Below, piece after piece: positions 16,908 through 24,993 of a stretch of 64,000 nt of DNA. The DNA comes from Flagellimonas aquimarina (lineage in GTDB: Bacteria > Bacteroidota > Bacteroidia > Flavobacteriales > Flavobacteriaceae), in contig NZ_QGEG01000004.1 of assembly GCF_003149745.1 (NCBI RefSeq), positions 124,001 through 188,000 on the forward strand, given 5' to 3'. Below the pieces are notes generated by a model. That model was not told the origin of the DNA, searched no databases, and saw only the letters and a list, made by a program, of their open reading frames with translations. Position 1 is the first letter of the stretch. Each line of letters begins with the position of its first letter. Position numbers and translations under genes: made by a program.

Positions 16908-17579
16908 CTATAATGTGCTTTTTTTCTTTTTTTTCATAGGAGTTTTGCCCACTTTTTTCTTCATCATATTTTTTCGTGACATCTTGTTTTTTTGAATCAT
17001 CATTTTACGATGTTGGTACATATTTGTAAACTTGGCACCATCCATATTGATGCATTCACCATCACGAAGACGAAGTTGTTTTTGCTGCGCATTTTGATAA
17101 CTTCCATCTGGATTCACCACTAGACCATCACCAAGATTGACCTGATTTTGTATTCGGTTTTGTTCACGGTTCCTGATTTGAAAGGTTTGACCCTCTATCA
17201 TCATGATCTGGTACCTGTTTTGGTTCCGCTCTTGGATTTGTGTCTGGTTAAGTCCTTTGTTTTCTTGTTTTACCTTATACCGATATTGATATTCATTGCG
17301 GTATTTGATACCATCATTATCCAAGCATTCACCATCTCGTAGACGTAATCTGTCGCGATCTCTTGTCATGTAAGAGCCATCAGGGTCCACCACGCTACCA
17401 TCATTTAAGATTATTGGATCCTGCAAACGTATTTGGTCTCGATCACGAATCTGAAGTACATCACCGTCAACTAGCATTAAACGGTCTTGGTCCCTATCTT
17501 GTACCGTGTCCGGATCTTGTGCATTGAGCATCATAGTTCCTAGAACTATAAATACAATTACAAAAAGTGCTTTTTTCAT
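16908..17579 (-). CDS. DUF6799-like repeat protein, secreted, 223 aa
   Basis: A signal peptide (cleavage near LNAQ) is followed by two copies of a ~60-residue unit: about 35-94 (GDVLQIRDRDQIRLQDPIIL…GSVVDPDGSY…LRLRDGEC) and about 128-188 (GQTFQIRNREQNRIQNQVNL…GLVVNPDGSY…LRLRDGEC). These match the DUF6799 domain as I remember it. The last 35 residues are extremely basic and Met/Lys-rich, ending in a polylysine tail. Function is unknown. The many R-D/Q-R-D dipeptides give alternating charge in the N-terminal half. Confidence 0.65.
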   Translation of the reverse strand: MKKALFVIVFIVLGTMMLNAQDPDTVQDRDQDRLMLVDGDVLQIRDRDQIRLQDPIILNDGSVVDPDGSYMTRDRDRLRLRDGECLDNDGIKYRNEYQYRYKVKQENKGLNQTQIQERNQNRYQIMMIEGQTFQIRNREQNRIQNQVNLGDGLVVNPDGSYQNAQQKQLRLRDGECINMDGAKFTNMYQHRKMMIQKNKMSRKNMMKKKVGKTPMKKKKKSTL

Positions 17580-17690
17580 CTTTCCTATGCTTTTAAAATT
17601 AACAAGGTGAAGGTATTGATACCTTATGTTGCCTTCAATGACCTGAGTCAGTTACGCTCAATAAATACAACCCTTTACCAGGGTTCTTTT

Positions 17691-17704
17691 GTAACTTTTG
17701 TTAC
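17691..17704. promoter_or_regulatory. GTAAC-N4-GTTAC palindrome
   Basis: GTAACTTTTGTTAC lies 112 nt upstream of the DUF6799-like gene and 106 nt upstream of gspF. The same inverted repeat occurs at 31600-31613. It could be a site for a Crp-superfamily regulator (GTA-N8-TAC type); no -7 element is found at a consistent spacing. Confidence 0.35.
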
Positions 17705-17809
17705 ACAAAAACCTCTTTTTTCAAAATTTCCAAACAATTTGGATTTCATTACAGAGCTACATGATAATTGTCATTAAAAAGAATACAGCAACCGATTTTA
17801 TGAATTGAT

Positions 17810-18952
17810 ATGGGCTTTAAACTAGAAAACATAGCTGCCGATGCAGTACCCAGAGCAGATGGTGCACAAAAAGAGCGCCAACCATCAATTCTTGAAAGGG
17901 AAATAACACTATTTGGAAAACCATTTTCAAACAAGAAAAAGGAAGATTTTTACACAGAGTTGAGTGTACTTCTAAAAGCGGGGGTGACCCTGAAAGAATC
18001 TTTGCACCTAATTGAAGAGGGACAGAAAAAAGAGAAACAAAAAGAGTTATTCAATCATTTGGGTGAAAATCTGCTTTCCGGAAGTAGTTTTTCTGAGGCG
18101 ATAAAAAATAAAAAGGAGTTTACGGAATACGAATACTATTCTTTAAAGATTGGGGAAGAATCTGGAACACTAGCAACAATTACAAAAGAACTGGGTTCTT
18201 TTTTCGCTAAAAAAAATGAGCAGCAACGAAATTTGGTCAATGCATTGACCTATCCTATCATTATCCTTGTAACAGCCGTGTTAGTAGTCATCTTTATGCT
18301 AAGATTGGTGGTCCCAATGTTCCAAGATATTTTTAAACAGAACAATGTTGAGCTGCCATGGATCACTCGTTTCATTGTATCCGTATCAGACTTTATAAAA
18401 GACTACGGTTGGTGGATTTTACTGCTCATAGTAGGTTCTTTGCTTTTGAGAAAGATGCTCTTTGGTAATGATTGGTTCAAAAAGAGGATGGATTATTTTT
18501 TAATGAGAGTACCCTATTTGGGAAACTTTCTTAAAGCTGTTTATCTAGCTCAATTTACCAGGGCAATCAGTTTGTTGACGACTTCAAGGGTCCCAGTATT
18601 GAACAGCATAGAGCTCGCCGGAAAAATGATTGATTTTTATCCACTACGTGATGCGTTGAATAGCGTGAGCAGTAAAATTTTACAAGGAGAAAGCTTGAGC
18701 AATAGTCTTAAAGGAAATAAGGTGTTCAGCAATAAGATGATTTCTATGGTCAAGGTTGCTGAGGAAACCAATCAGACCGAGTTCATGTTTGAAAGATTGA
18801 ACCAGCAATATAGTGTAGAGGTCCAACAAAAATCCAAACTATTAAGTACGTTATTGGAACCCATGATAATTCTGGTGGTTGGGGTTTGTGTTGGCGTTAT
18901 TTTGGTCGCAATGTACCTACCCATGTTTAAATTGGGCAGCGTACTTGGCTAA
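17810..18952 (+). CDS. Type II secretion / type IV pilus inner-membrane platform protein (GspF/PilC-like)
   Basis: The 380-residue protein has two T2SSF domains (about 45-165 and 250-370) and three hydrophobic spans (about 145-170, 200-217, 348-372). Family wording includes ELSVLLKAGVTLKESL, GEESGTLATI and AEETNQTEFMFERLNQQY. It is normally the inner-membrane platform beneath the GspE/PilB ATPase. No ATPase, pseudopilin or secretin gene is nearby, so it is either an orphan or its partners are encoded elsewhere. The start at 17810 is the first ATG; the first 40 residues are poorly conserved. Confidence 0.85.
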   Translation: MGFKLENIAADAVPRADGAQKERQPSILEREITLFGKPFSNKKKEDFYTELSVLLKAGVTLKESLHLIEEGQKKEKQKELFNHLGENLLSGSSFSEAIKNKKEFTEYEYYSLKIGEESGTLATITKELGSFFAKKNEQQRNLVNALTYPIIILVTAVLVVIFMLRLVVPMFQDIFKQNNVELPWITRFIVSVSDFIKDYGWWILLLIVGSLLLRKMLFGNDWFKKRMDYFLMRVPYLGNFLKAVYLAQFTRAISLLTTSRVPVLNSIELAGKMIDFYPLRDALNSVSSKILQGESLSNSLKGNKVFSNKMISMVKVAEETNQTEFMFERLNQQYSVEVQQKSKLLSTLLEPMIILVVGVCVGVILVAMYLPMFKLGSVLG

Positions 18953-19101
18953 AATTATTATTTCGGACTTATTTCTGAAAGACATTGTGAAAGAAGGATA
19001 CTAGCGATTGAATAATAAAAACTTTAGTGCTAAAAAAGCTACTGCCATATAAGACATATCTGCGACCTACTTTATTTGCAGTGAGCCAATTAATGGAATA
19101 C

Positions 19102-19144
19102 TGATTATAATCATTTCTTCAACTTTTTTTTCAAGCTAGATTTG
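19102..19144 (+). promoter_or_regulatory. FNR-like box plus -7 element for the tauE-cbpM operon
   Basis: Box TGATTATAATCA at 19102-19113 and -7 element TAGATTTG (perfect TAnnTTTG) at 19137-19144. Their centres are 33 nt apart. Confidence 0.7.
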
Positions 19145-19160
19145 GGTGTAAAACTAGGCT

Positions 19161-19889
19161 ATGTCAACGTCGGAATTGATTGTTTTTATAGTTCTTTCAA
19201 TACTCTCCGAAATCTTTGGAACAATAGGAGGCTTTGGGTCATCAGTTTTCTTTGTGCCCATGGCCAGCTATTTCATGGCTTTTCAGACTGTTTTGGGAAT
19301 TACCGCAATATTTCATTTGAGCAGTAATATCACCAAAATCGGTTTTTTTAGAAAAGGGTTTGATAAAGCTATAATCCTATCACTTGGAATACCTGCCGTA
19401 ATTTTTGTGACGGTTGGTGCTTTTCTAAGCAAGTTTTTAGATTCAGAACTACTTACTTTAGGCCTAGGTTTTTTTCTTATTCTTTTTAGTTTGCTTTTCA
19501 TTTTAAGAAAGGATTTAAAAATACTTCCCACCACTAAAAATGCGATTTTTGGAGGAGCACTTTCAGGACTTCTAGCAGGACTACTTGGCACAGGAGGGGC
19601 CATAAGAGGAGCTACCATGTCTGCTTTCGATTTTAACAAGGAGAAGTTTATAGCTACCTCAGCAATCATCGATTTGGGAATAGACCTGAGCAGAAGTATT
19701 GTATATACCTACAATGGCTTTGTACAAAAAGAAATTCTCTATCTTATCCCTATTCTTCTGGTTGTAAGCATTTTAGGAACTTATATAGGGAAGTTGATAC
19801 TTGATAAAATAACTCAGGCCCAATTTAAACGATTGGTGCTTTTTTTAATATTGGGCATTGGAGCGGTTACAATACTAACAAACATATAG
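19161..19889 (+). CDS. Sulfite exporter TauE/SafE family protein
   Basis: The 242-residue polytopic membrane protein has about seven hydrophobic segments and the two TauE repeats (FGTIGGFGSSVFFVPM near residue 18 and LSGLLAGLLGTGGAIRGATM near residue 130). The family moves small sulfur anions or organosulfonates. It heads a likely four-gene operon (gaps of 20, 0 and 4 nt) with a DUF6544-like protein, CbpA and CbpM, and has an FNR-like box upstream. Sulfite or sulfur-compound export would fit the sulfide-oxidation genes at 28-31 kb, but the substrate is unproven. Confidence 0.85.
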   Translation: MSTSELIVFIVLSILSEIFGTIGGFGSSVFFVPMASYFMAFQTVLGITAIFHLSSNITKIGFFRKGFDKAIILSLGIPAVIFVTVGAFLSKFLDSELLTLGLGFFLILFSLLFILRKDLKILPTTKNAIFGGALSGLLAGLLGTGGAIRGATMSAFDFNKEKFIATSAIIDLGIDLSRSIVYTYNGFVQKEILYLIPILLVVSILGTYIGKLILDKITQAQFKRLVLFLILGIGAVTILTNI

Positions 19890-19909
19890 TTTGAGAAAAA
19901 TCCTCCCTC

Positions 19910-20731
19910 ATGCCGTTTAATTTAACAGTTAAGAAAATGATAGCTTTGGTTATAGTAGTACTCGTCTTTGCATTGGTAATTTGTGTTTTCTATGGATATT
20001 ATCATTTTAATGTATTGGTTGAAAAAGACAAAGAAGAACTTTTTAATCATACTGGAAACTCCGAGAAATTGGTAACCAAAGAGGATTTGGATCATCTGCC
20101 AAATAATATGAAGGACTACTTGATCAAGGTGGGTGTCATTGGAAAATGTAAAGATTGCCATGCCATTATCAAACAATCTGGCCAAATAAAACAAAAACAA
20201 GATGGTAAATGGGCAAATTTTATCGCAAAGCAGTTTGTTACTGCCAAACCCATTGGGTTTGTTTGGGCAGCAAGAGCGTTCCCTGTTTTTGTCAAAGACA
20301 AAAGCATTGAAGGGGTAGGGGAGGTTAACATCAGTTTTTTAGGACTAAGGTCAATAGCAGTTCATCAATCCAAGGAGACAAATGAAAGTGCTTTAGGAAG
20401 GTGTTTGGGTGAACTTACACTCTATCCCATTGGTTTTTTGAACAACGATATTACGTGGAAGTATATTGACGAAAATTCAATTAAGGCCACAATAACGGTT
20501 GGAGGCACTACGACCGAAGGTGTTTTTTATTTTGATAAAAATGGATTGATAGACCGTTTTGAATCCAAACGATACAGAGATGAAACCTTGGAAGATTTTA
20601 CTGGTAAAGTAGAAAATTACCAGACAAAATGTGGTCTACATATTCCCACTAAAATGAAAGCCATATGGAATTTGAAGAATGGAGATTTTGAGTATTTTAA
20701 TTGTAACATCATTGATTACCGTATTGAATAA
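19910..20731 (+). CDS. DUF6544/DUF6920-like membrane-anchored protein
   Basis: The 273-residue protein has one N-terminal transmembrane segment (about 8-28). The rest is soluble: DHLPNNMKDYLIKVGVIGK, then IKQSGQIKQKQDGKW, an ARAFPVFVKDKSIEGVGEVNIS region and a C-terminal IPTKMKAIWNLKNGDFEYF. This pattern recalls the DUF6544 (DUF6920) family, whose function is unknown. Cys137-like and CxxC (KCKDC, about residues 78-82) positions are present. Its stop codon directly abuts the CbpA start, so the genes are tightly coupled. Confidence 0.6.
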   Translation: MPFNLTVKKMIALVIVVLVFALVICVFYGYYHFNVLVEKDKEELFNHTGNSEKLVTKEDLDHLPNNMKDYLIKVGVIGKCKDCHAIIKQSGQIKQKQDGKWANFIAKQFVTAKPIGFVWAARAFPVFVKDKSIEGVGEVNISFLGLRSIAVHQSKETNESALGRCLGELTLYPIGFLNNDITWKYIDENSIKATITVGGTTTEGVFYFDKNGLIDRFESKRYRDETLEDFTGKVENYQTKCGLHIPTKMKAIWNLKNGDFEYFNCNIIDYRIE

Positions 20732-21619
20732 ATGGATTTTATAGACTATTACAAAGTATTGGGCATTCAAAAAAATGCATCCGCTGCAGATGTTAAGAAG
20801 GCCTATAGAAAACTGGCCAGAAAGTACCATCCAGACCTAAATCCGAATGACCCACAGACAGAAAAGAAATTCAAACAAATAAATGAGGCCAACGAAGTAC
20901 TATCAGATCCGGTTAAACGTAAAAAGTACGACCAATATGGAAAAGATTGGCAGCATGCAGAGGAGTTTGAAAAAGCAAGAAAGTCGGCAAGGAGAGGACA
21001 ACAAGGAAGACAGACTTATTCAGGGGATGCAACGGGTGACTTTTCCGATTTTTTTGAGGCAATGTTTGGGGGTAGCGGTTTTAGCGGCCAAAGGAGAAAA
21101 GTAAAATTTAGAGGTCAAGACTATAATGCAGAATTGCAGCTCAATCTCATGGATGTTTACACCACCCAAAAACAAACACTTACAGTAAACAATAAGAAAA
21201 TAAGAATTACAATTCCGGCGGGGATAGATGATGGCCAGACCATTAAAATAAAAGGGCATGGTGGTCCAGGGATTGAAGGTGGACCACCAGGAGACCTTTT
21301 CATCACCTTTTCCATAATTAATAATACCACATTTAAAAGAGAAGGTCCCAATTTGTTCAAAACAATCAAAATACCGCTCACAACGGCCATATTGGGAGGC
21401 GATATTTATGTAAATGCCTTATCCGGAAAAGTAAAGCTAATGGTAAAGTCTGGCACAAAAAACGGAACAAAGGTTAAACTAAAAGGCAAAGGATTTCCCA
21501 AATATAAAAAGGAGGAGGAATTTGGAGACTTGATTTTGACTTACGAAGTGGATGTACCTACAAACCTAACGTCTGATCAAAAGAGGCTTTTTGAAGAATT
21601 AAAGGAGACCAATTTATAA
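20732..21619 (+). CDS. cbpA: CbpA-type DnaJ-domain co-chaperone
   Basis: The J domain (residues 1-70) contains the HPD triad at 33-35, which stimulates Hsp70 ATPase. A short Gly/basic linker follows, then the two beta-barrel substrate-binding domains (about 120-290; [42 protein letters not shown]). The zinc-finger domain of DnaJ proper is absent, as in CbpA. In Escherichia coli CbpA is a stationary-phase DnaJ paralogue and nucleoid protein modulated by CbpM, which here is encoded 4 nt downstream. Confidence 0.93.
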   Translation: MDFIDYYKVLGIQKNASAADVKKAYRKLARKYHPDLNPNDPQTEKKFKQINEANEVLSDPVKRKKYDQYGKDWQHAEEFEKARKSARRGQQGRQTYSGDATGDFSDFFEAMFGGSGFSGQRRKVKFRGQDYNAELQLNLMDVYTTQKQTLTVNNKKIRITIPAGIDDGQTIKIKGHGGPGIEGGPPGDLFITFSIINNTTFKREGPNLFKTIKIPLTTAILGGDIYVNALSGKVKLMVKSGTKNGTKVKLKGKGFPKYKKEEEFGDLILTYEVDVPTNLTSDQKRLFEELKETNL

Positions 21620-21623
21620 TAAG

Positions 21624-21914
21624 ATGAACTCGGATAAATTTATTTCAATAAAAACTTTTTGTAAAATACATGGTGTTACCGAATCATTTGTATATGAATT
21701 GGGCGAATTTGATGTGCTGAAACTCCATATAAAGGGCAAAGAAGCACAATTGCCTGTTGAGGAATTGGTGGTTTTGGAAAGGATGGTGCGCTTGAACAAA
21801 GAATTGGATATTAATCCGGAAGGACTTCATGCGGTGCACCACCTGCTAAAAAAGTTGAATGAACTACAAGAAGAACTATTTGTCCTTAAACGTAAATTGG
21901 ATAATAATGTTTAA
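21624..21914 (+). CDS. cbpM: Chaperone modulator CbpM
   Basis: This is a 96-residue helical protein with a MerR-like N-terminal HTH portion (FCKIHGVTESFVYELGEFD) and a C-terminal coiled coil (LLKKLNELQEELFVLKRKL). CbpM binds the J domain of CbpA and blocks its action with DnaK. Size, fold and position right after cbpA support the call. Confidence 0.88.
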   Translation: MNSDKFISIKTFCKIHGVTESFVYELGEFDVLKLHIKGKEAQLPVEELVVLERMVRLNKELDINPEGLHAVHHLLKKLNELQEELFVLKRKLDNNV

Positions 21915-21933
21915 AAATATGGCTTGATTGTTT

Positions 21934-22191
21934 TCAATTTGGGTGGACGATAGGTGACTTTCTCTTGCTTATCGATTTTCTTTTTGGAACTACTACAATG
22001 CGTCCCATATTGCACAGTTCGCTTCTCACCAAATCCATATCTCTGAACGTTGCATACTCAAAATAGATAGTGCGTTCCGCAAGATTTATATTAACATTGG
22101 CTACAAATCCCAACCCCTCCAATTTCTGCTTTAAAGCATTGGCGGTTTTTTCATCTTTCAGGTTTTGTATGAGTAGGCAGGTGTTTAACAC
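21934..22191 (-). CDS. Small HMA-like (ferredoxin-fold) protein without CxxC
   Basis: The 85-residue protein has a beta-alpha-beta-beta-alpha-beta pattern like a heavy-metal-associated domain: TCLLIQNL, then a helix AN-ALKQKLEGLG, FVANVNINLAERTIYFEY, then a second helix and IVVVP. The metal-binding CxxC loop is replaced by NLKDEK, so it probably does not bind copper in the usual way. A basic tail follows. It is divergent from the first usp gene across a shared FNR-like box, with its own -7 element (TACCTTTA, complement of 22250-22257). Confidence 0.5.
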   Translation of the reverse strand: MLNTCLLIQNLKDEKTANALKQKLEGLGFVANVNINLAERTIYFEYATFRDMDLVRSELCNMGRIVVVPKRKSISKRKSPIVHPN

Positions 22192-22249
22192 AATGTATTG
22201 TATATAATTTTTTGACTTACGTCTTGCCTTTATTTATGAGCCACAACCT

Positions 22250-22323
22250 TAAAGGTAATGTGGTGAATAGATATTTTAAATGACGTAGGTCATTTCAATT
22301 TCAACTACCGTCGACTAGTTTCA
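22250..22323. promoter_or_regulatory. Shared FNR-like box with divergent -7 elements
   Basis: Box TGACGTAGGTCA at 22281-22292. Rightward -7 element TAGTTTCA at 22316-22323; leftward TACCTTTA at 22257-22250. Both are centred 33 nt from the box centre. Confidence 0.7.
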
Positions 22324-22332
22324 CTATTAAAA

Positions 22333-23187
22333 ATGAAAACAATTCTTTATGCCACAGACTATTCCAAAAACTCTGCTGCCGCATTAAAGTTGAGTTATTG
22401 GCTAAGTAAAAAATTAGACGCAAAACTTGTGATATTACATGTTTTTGATCTTAACGTTGCTTTATTGACCCCTTTGAGTTTAACCTATTCCAAAATGGAA
22501 AAGGAAACTTATTCAAAACACTTGGAAAAACTATCGGTGTTTTGCGATTCTGCCACGGGCATTTTACCAGATGGCGAACGCATGCAGATTGTGATCAAGG
22601 AGAATGCCATAGTGTATGAAGGTATTTTAGAAACCCAGAAGGAGATGGGAGCAGATTTGGTTGTAATGGGCATGAAAGGTAGCAGCACACTCAAGGAATT
22701 GATTATAGGTAGTACCACCATTGCAATGATTGAGAAAAGTCCGTGCCCTATTTTGGCCGTACCTTCTTCAATTAATGAAATAGCCCTTAAAACCATTACG
22801 TATACCACTGATTTTGAAGAGTCGGATTTGCATGCCATAGCTTGGTTGGTAAAAAATTTCATTTCGAAATTGAACGCTACTCTCAATATTGTACATATTT
22901 CCACTAAGAACGAATATGCAGGTGAAGACCAGATGGAATGGTTTAAAGAAATGCTGCAACAAAAGGTTTCTTTTGACAAGCTGGATTTCAAAATTTGTTT
23001 TTCTGATGATATCTTCAAAGAATTGGTATTGTTTTTAAGCAAAACAAAGACTGATCTAGTAGTTATGCTGGAGCGTGAAAAAACAAGCTTTATTAAATCA
23101 TTGGCCCATAGGGATTTGGTCAAACAAATGGCATTCAAAGGAACTTTACCATTGTTGTGTTTCAACAAAGAAATGCTTTCACCCTAA
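22333..23187 (+). CDS. Tandem universal stress protein (UspA family), 284 aa
   Basis: Two Usp domains are fused. The first (residues 1-145) starts MKTILYATDYS and holds an intact nucleotide loop, G113-x2-G116-x9-G126-S127. The second half (from about 150) retains the fold but lacks the glycine loop, as seen in sensor/scaffold halves of fused Usp proteins. Usp proteins bind ATP and promote survival in growth arrest, starvation or low oxygen; the partner is unknown. It is first in a series of ten paralogues in this window. Confidence 0.9.
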   Translation: MKTILYATDYSKNSAAALKLSYWLSKKLDAKLVILHVFDLNVALLTPLSLTYSKMEKETYSKHLEKLSVFCDSATGILPDGERMQIVIKENAIVYEGILETQKEMGADLVVMGMKGSSTLKELIIGSTTIAMIEKSPCPILAVPSSINEIALKTITYTTDFEESDLHAIAWLVKNFISKLNATLNIVHISTKNEYAGEDQMEWFKEMLQQKVSFDKLDFKICFSDDIFKELVLFLSKTKTDLVVMLEREKTSFIKSLAHRDLVKQMAFKGTLPLLCFNKEMLSP

Positions 23188-23258
23188 CTTAAGAAAATGG
23201 TTGATCAAGATATTGAGTTACAAAAAGTTGTTGGGCCCGACACTAAATTTATCAATAC

Positions 23259-23301
23259 TGATTCAGGTCATTGATGGGGTTAGAAGATTGCGATAATTTT
23301 A
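23259..23301 (+). promoter_or_regulatory. FNR-like box plus -7 element, usp 2
   Basis: Box TGATTCAGGTCA at 23259-23270 and -7 element TAATTTTA at 23294-23301; centres 33 nt apart. Confidence 0.65.
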
Positions 23302-23320
23302 TACTACTTAAAACAACGTC

Positions 23321-24214
23321 ATGAAAACACTTTTATATGCCACCGATTGTACCCAATCAACCTCCACTGCGCTAAAGTATGCGCATAGGTTTAGTGTTGC
23401 CATGAATGCTAGGTTGCATGTGCTTCATGTTTATGACCTGGCTCCTTTTGAGACGGTTACCGTTAGATCAAGAAGTGTTTTAGAAAGCAACTTTTTTAGC
23501 GAACAGCATGCTATCCTGAAGGACTATTGCAAAGAGCAGTTAAAACATGAATTGGGTCCAAAAAAAATAACCTCTATTGTAAAAAAGAACAGATCTGTTC
23601 CAGAAGCTATTTTTGAGACTGCAAAAAAACTTAATCCAGATTTGGTCATGGTGGGAACAAAAAACCCAAAAACGTTGCGAGGTTTCTTTAAGGGCAATAT
23701 TGCCAATGAACTTATGAAGAAGACAGAATGGCCTTTGTTGATTGTTCCAAATGGGGTGTACTACCATGGGCTGTCAACATTGCTTTATGCAACAGATTTT
23801 GAAGAAACCGATGTTCACGCAATAAAAAGTGCTGTTGAGATTGCAGAACCTTATGGAGCGTTGATTAAAGTTGTTCATGTTCTTGAAAAAAAGGAACATG
23901 GTGTTGATAGGCAAATGATCTGGTTGAAAAAGGCTATAAAACAAAAGATAGGATATCCTGAAATTGTATTTAAAATTCAAGAGGCCAAAGATGTAGAATC
24001 TGGCTTGCTTAACTGTATTGATACAGAAATGCCCGAAATTTTGGCCATGATGGAAAGAGAGAATGATTCTTTATTGGATAGGTTTTTGCATAAGGATTTG
24101 GTAAAGACCATGGAAAAGGAAATAACTATTCCCTTATTGGTATTTAACAAGAAAAGCATCAAAGCAAAGTTTGCAGAACAGACAGACGACACTTTCTCTT
24201 TTGAGCTGGCCTAG
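23321..24214 (+). CDS. Tandem universal stress protein, degenerate ATP loop, 297 aa
   Basis: It is closest to the preceding usp gene (MKTLLYATDCTQST…; IVPNGVYYHGLSTLLYATDFEETDVHAI). In the first domain the nucleotide loop is altered: G112-x2-N115-x9-G125-N126 instead of G-x2-G-x9-G-S. The second half also lacks the loop. This copy may therefore not bind ATP and could act by dimerising with other Usp proteins. The two adjacent copies share the C-terminal HKDLVK/HRDLVK motif, which suggests an old duplication. A bidirectional terminator follows. Confidence 0.88.
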   Translation: MKTLLYATDCTQSTSTALKYAHRFSVAMNARLHVLHVYDLAPFETVTVRSRSVLESNFFSEQHAILKDYCKEQLKHELGPKKITSIVKKNRSVPEAIFETAKKLNPDLVMVGTKNPKTLRGFFKGNIANELMKKTEWPLLIVPNGVYYHGLSTLLYATDFEETDVHAIKSAVEIAEPYGALIKVVHVLEKKEHGVDRQMIWLKKAIKQKIGYPEIVFKIQEAKDVESGLLNCIDTEMPEILAMMERENDSLLDRFLHKDLVKTMEKEITIPLLVFNKKSIKAKFAEQTDDTFSFELA

Positions 24215-24240
24215 TATGGGTTTGTATCAAATAGGATAAA

Positions 24241-24272
24241 GAAAAAGCTCAATATGATTATTGAGCTTTTTC
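24241..24272. terminator. Bidirectional terminator between usp 2 and the ABC operon
   Basis: A 14-bp stem (GAAAAAGCTCAATA with its complement) around TGAT. Its outer A/T runs serve as the U-tract for both convergent genes. Confidence 0.8.
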
Positions 24273-24306
24273 ATGTAATGAAGTTTAATGTATAGAAAAT
24301 GGTTCC

Positions 24307-24990
24307 CTAGCGGTGAATAATATGGCCATCCTCCATTTGTATGATCCTATCCGTTTTAGAGGCAAAATCTTCATCATGAGTCACCACCAAAAGGGATAAA
24401 CCCGCTTCCTCTTTTAGTTGTTTAAAAATGTCAAACACATTTTTTGCATTATAACTATCAAGGTTTCCAGTAGGTTCATCGCCCATTAAAATAGAAGGAT
24501 TGTTGATTAATGCACGTGCGATTGCAACCCGTTGTTTTTCACCTCCAGAAATTCTGTTCGCTCTTTTTTTTGCCAGATGATCAATATGCAACATTTTCAG
24601 TTTTTGCATGGCGTTATGTTCAATTTCCTCATGGCTCAATTGCGCTAATTTTTTAGCGGGAAGCATTACGTTCTCCAAAACACTGAACTCTAAAAGCAAA
24701 TAATGAAATTGAAAGACAAAACCGATGTGTTTGTTTCTAAGTTGTGAAAGTTCAACACTTGGTTTTCCCGTCACATGTTCCTCGTTGAGGTACAAATCTC
24801 CTTTGTAGTCGGTATCCATAGTTGATAGAATATATAACAAGGTAGATTTTCCTGAGCCCGATTTGCCCATGATGGATGCAAATTCCCCTCTTTTGATCTC
24901 AAAACTTATGTCCTTCAACACATGGAATAGGACAGGTTTTTTAAAATACTTGTTAATGTTCTTTGCTTCTAAAACGTTACGCATGGGCAT
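24307..24990 (-). CDS. ABC transporter ATP-binding protein (LolD/MacB type)
   Basis: The 227-residue ATPase has Walker A GKSGSGKST (residues ~42-50), a Q-loop (FVFQFHYLLLEF), signature ISGGEKQRVAIARAL, Walker B ILMGDEPTGNLDS and the H-loop VVTHDEDFA. The sequence is of the MacB/LolD/FtsE group that drives FtsX-like permeases by mechanotransmission. It ends a minus-strand operon after the permease (3 nt gap) and the adaptor. Confidence 0.92.
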   Translation of the reverse strand: MPMRNVLEAKNINKYFKKPVLFHVLKDISFEIKRGEFASIMGKSGSGKSTLLYILSTMDTDYKGDLYLNEEHVTGKPSVELSQLRNKHIGFVFQFHYLLLEFSVLENVMLPAKKLAQLSHEEIEHNAMQKLKMLHIDHLAKKRANRISGGEKQRVAIARALINNPSILMGDEPTGNLDSYNAKNVFDIFKQLKEEAGLSLLVVTHDEDFASKTDRIIQMEDGHIIHR

Positions 24991-24993
24991 TTT

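Noticed and set aside
17762..17773. TGATAATTGTCA upstream of gspF as a fifteenth regulon box
   Set aside because: No TAnnTTTG-like element lies 33 nt from its centre on either strand (17797-17804 reads TTTATGAA), and the gspF start codon is too close.
21934..22191. Copper chaperone
   Set aside because: The fold pattern fits an HMA domain, but the CxxC metal site is absent.
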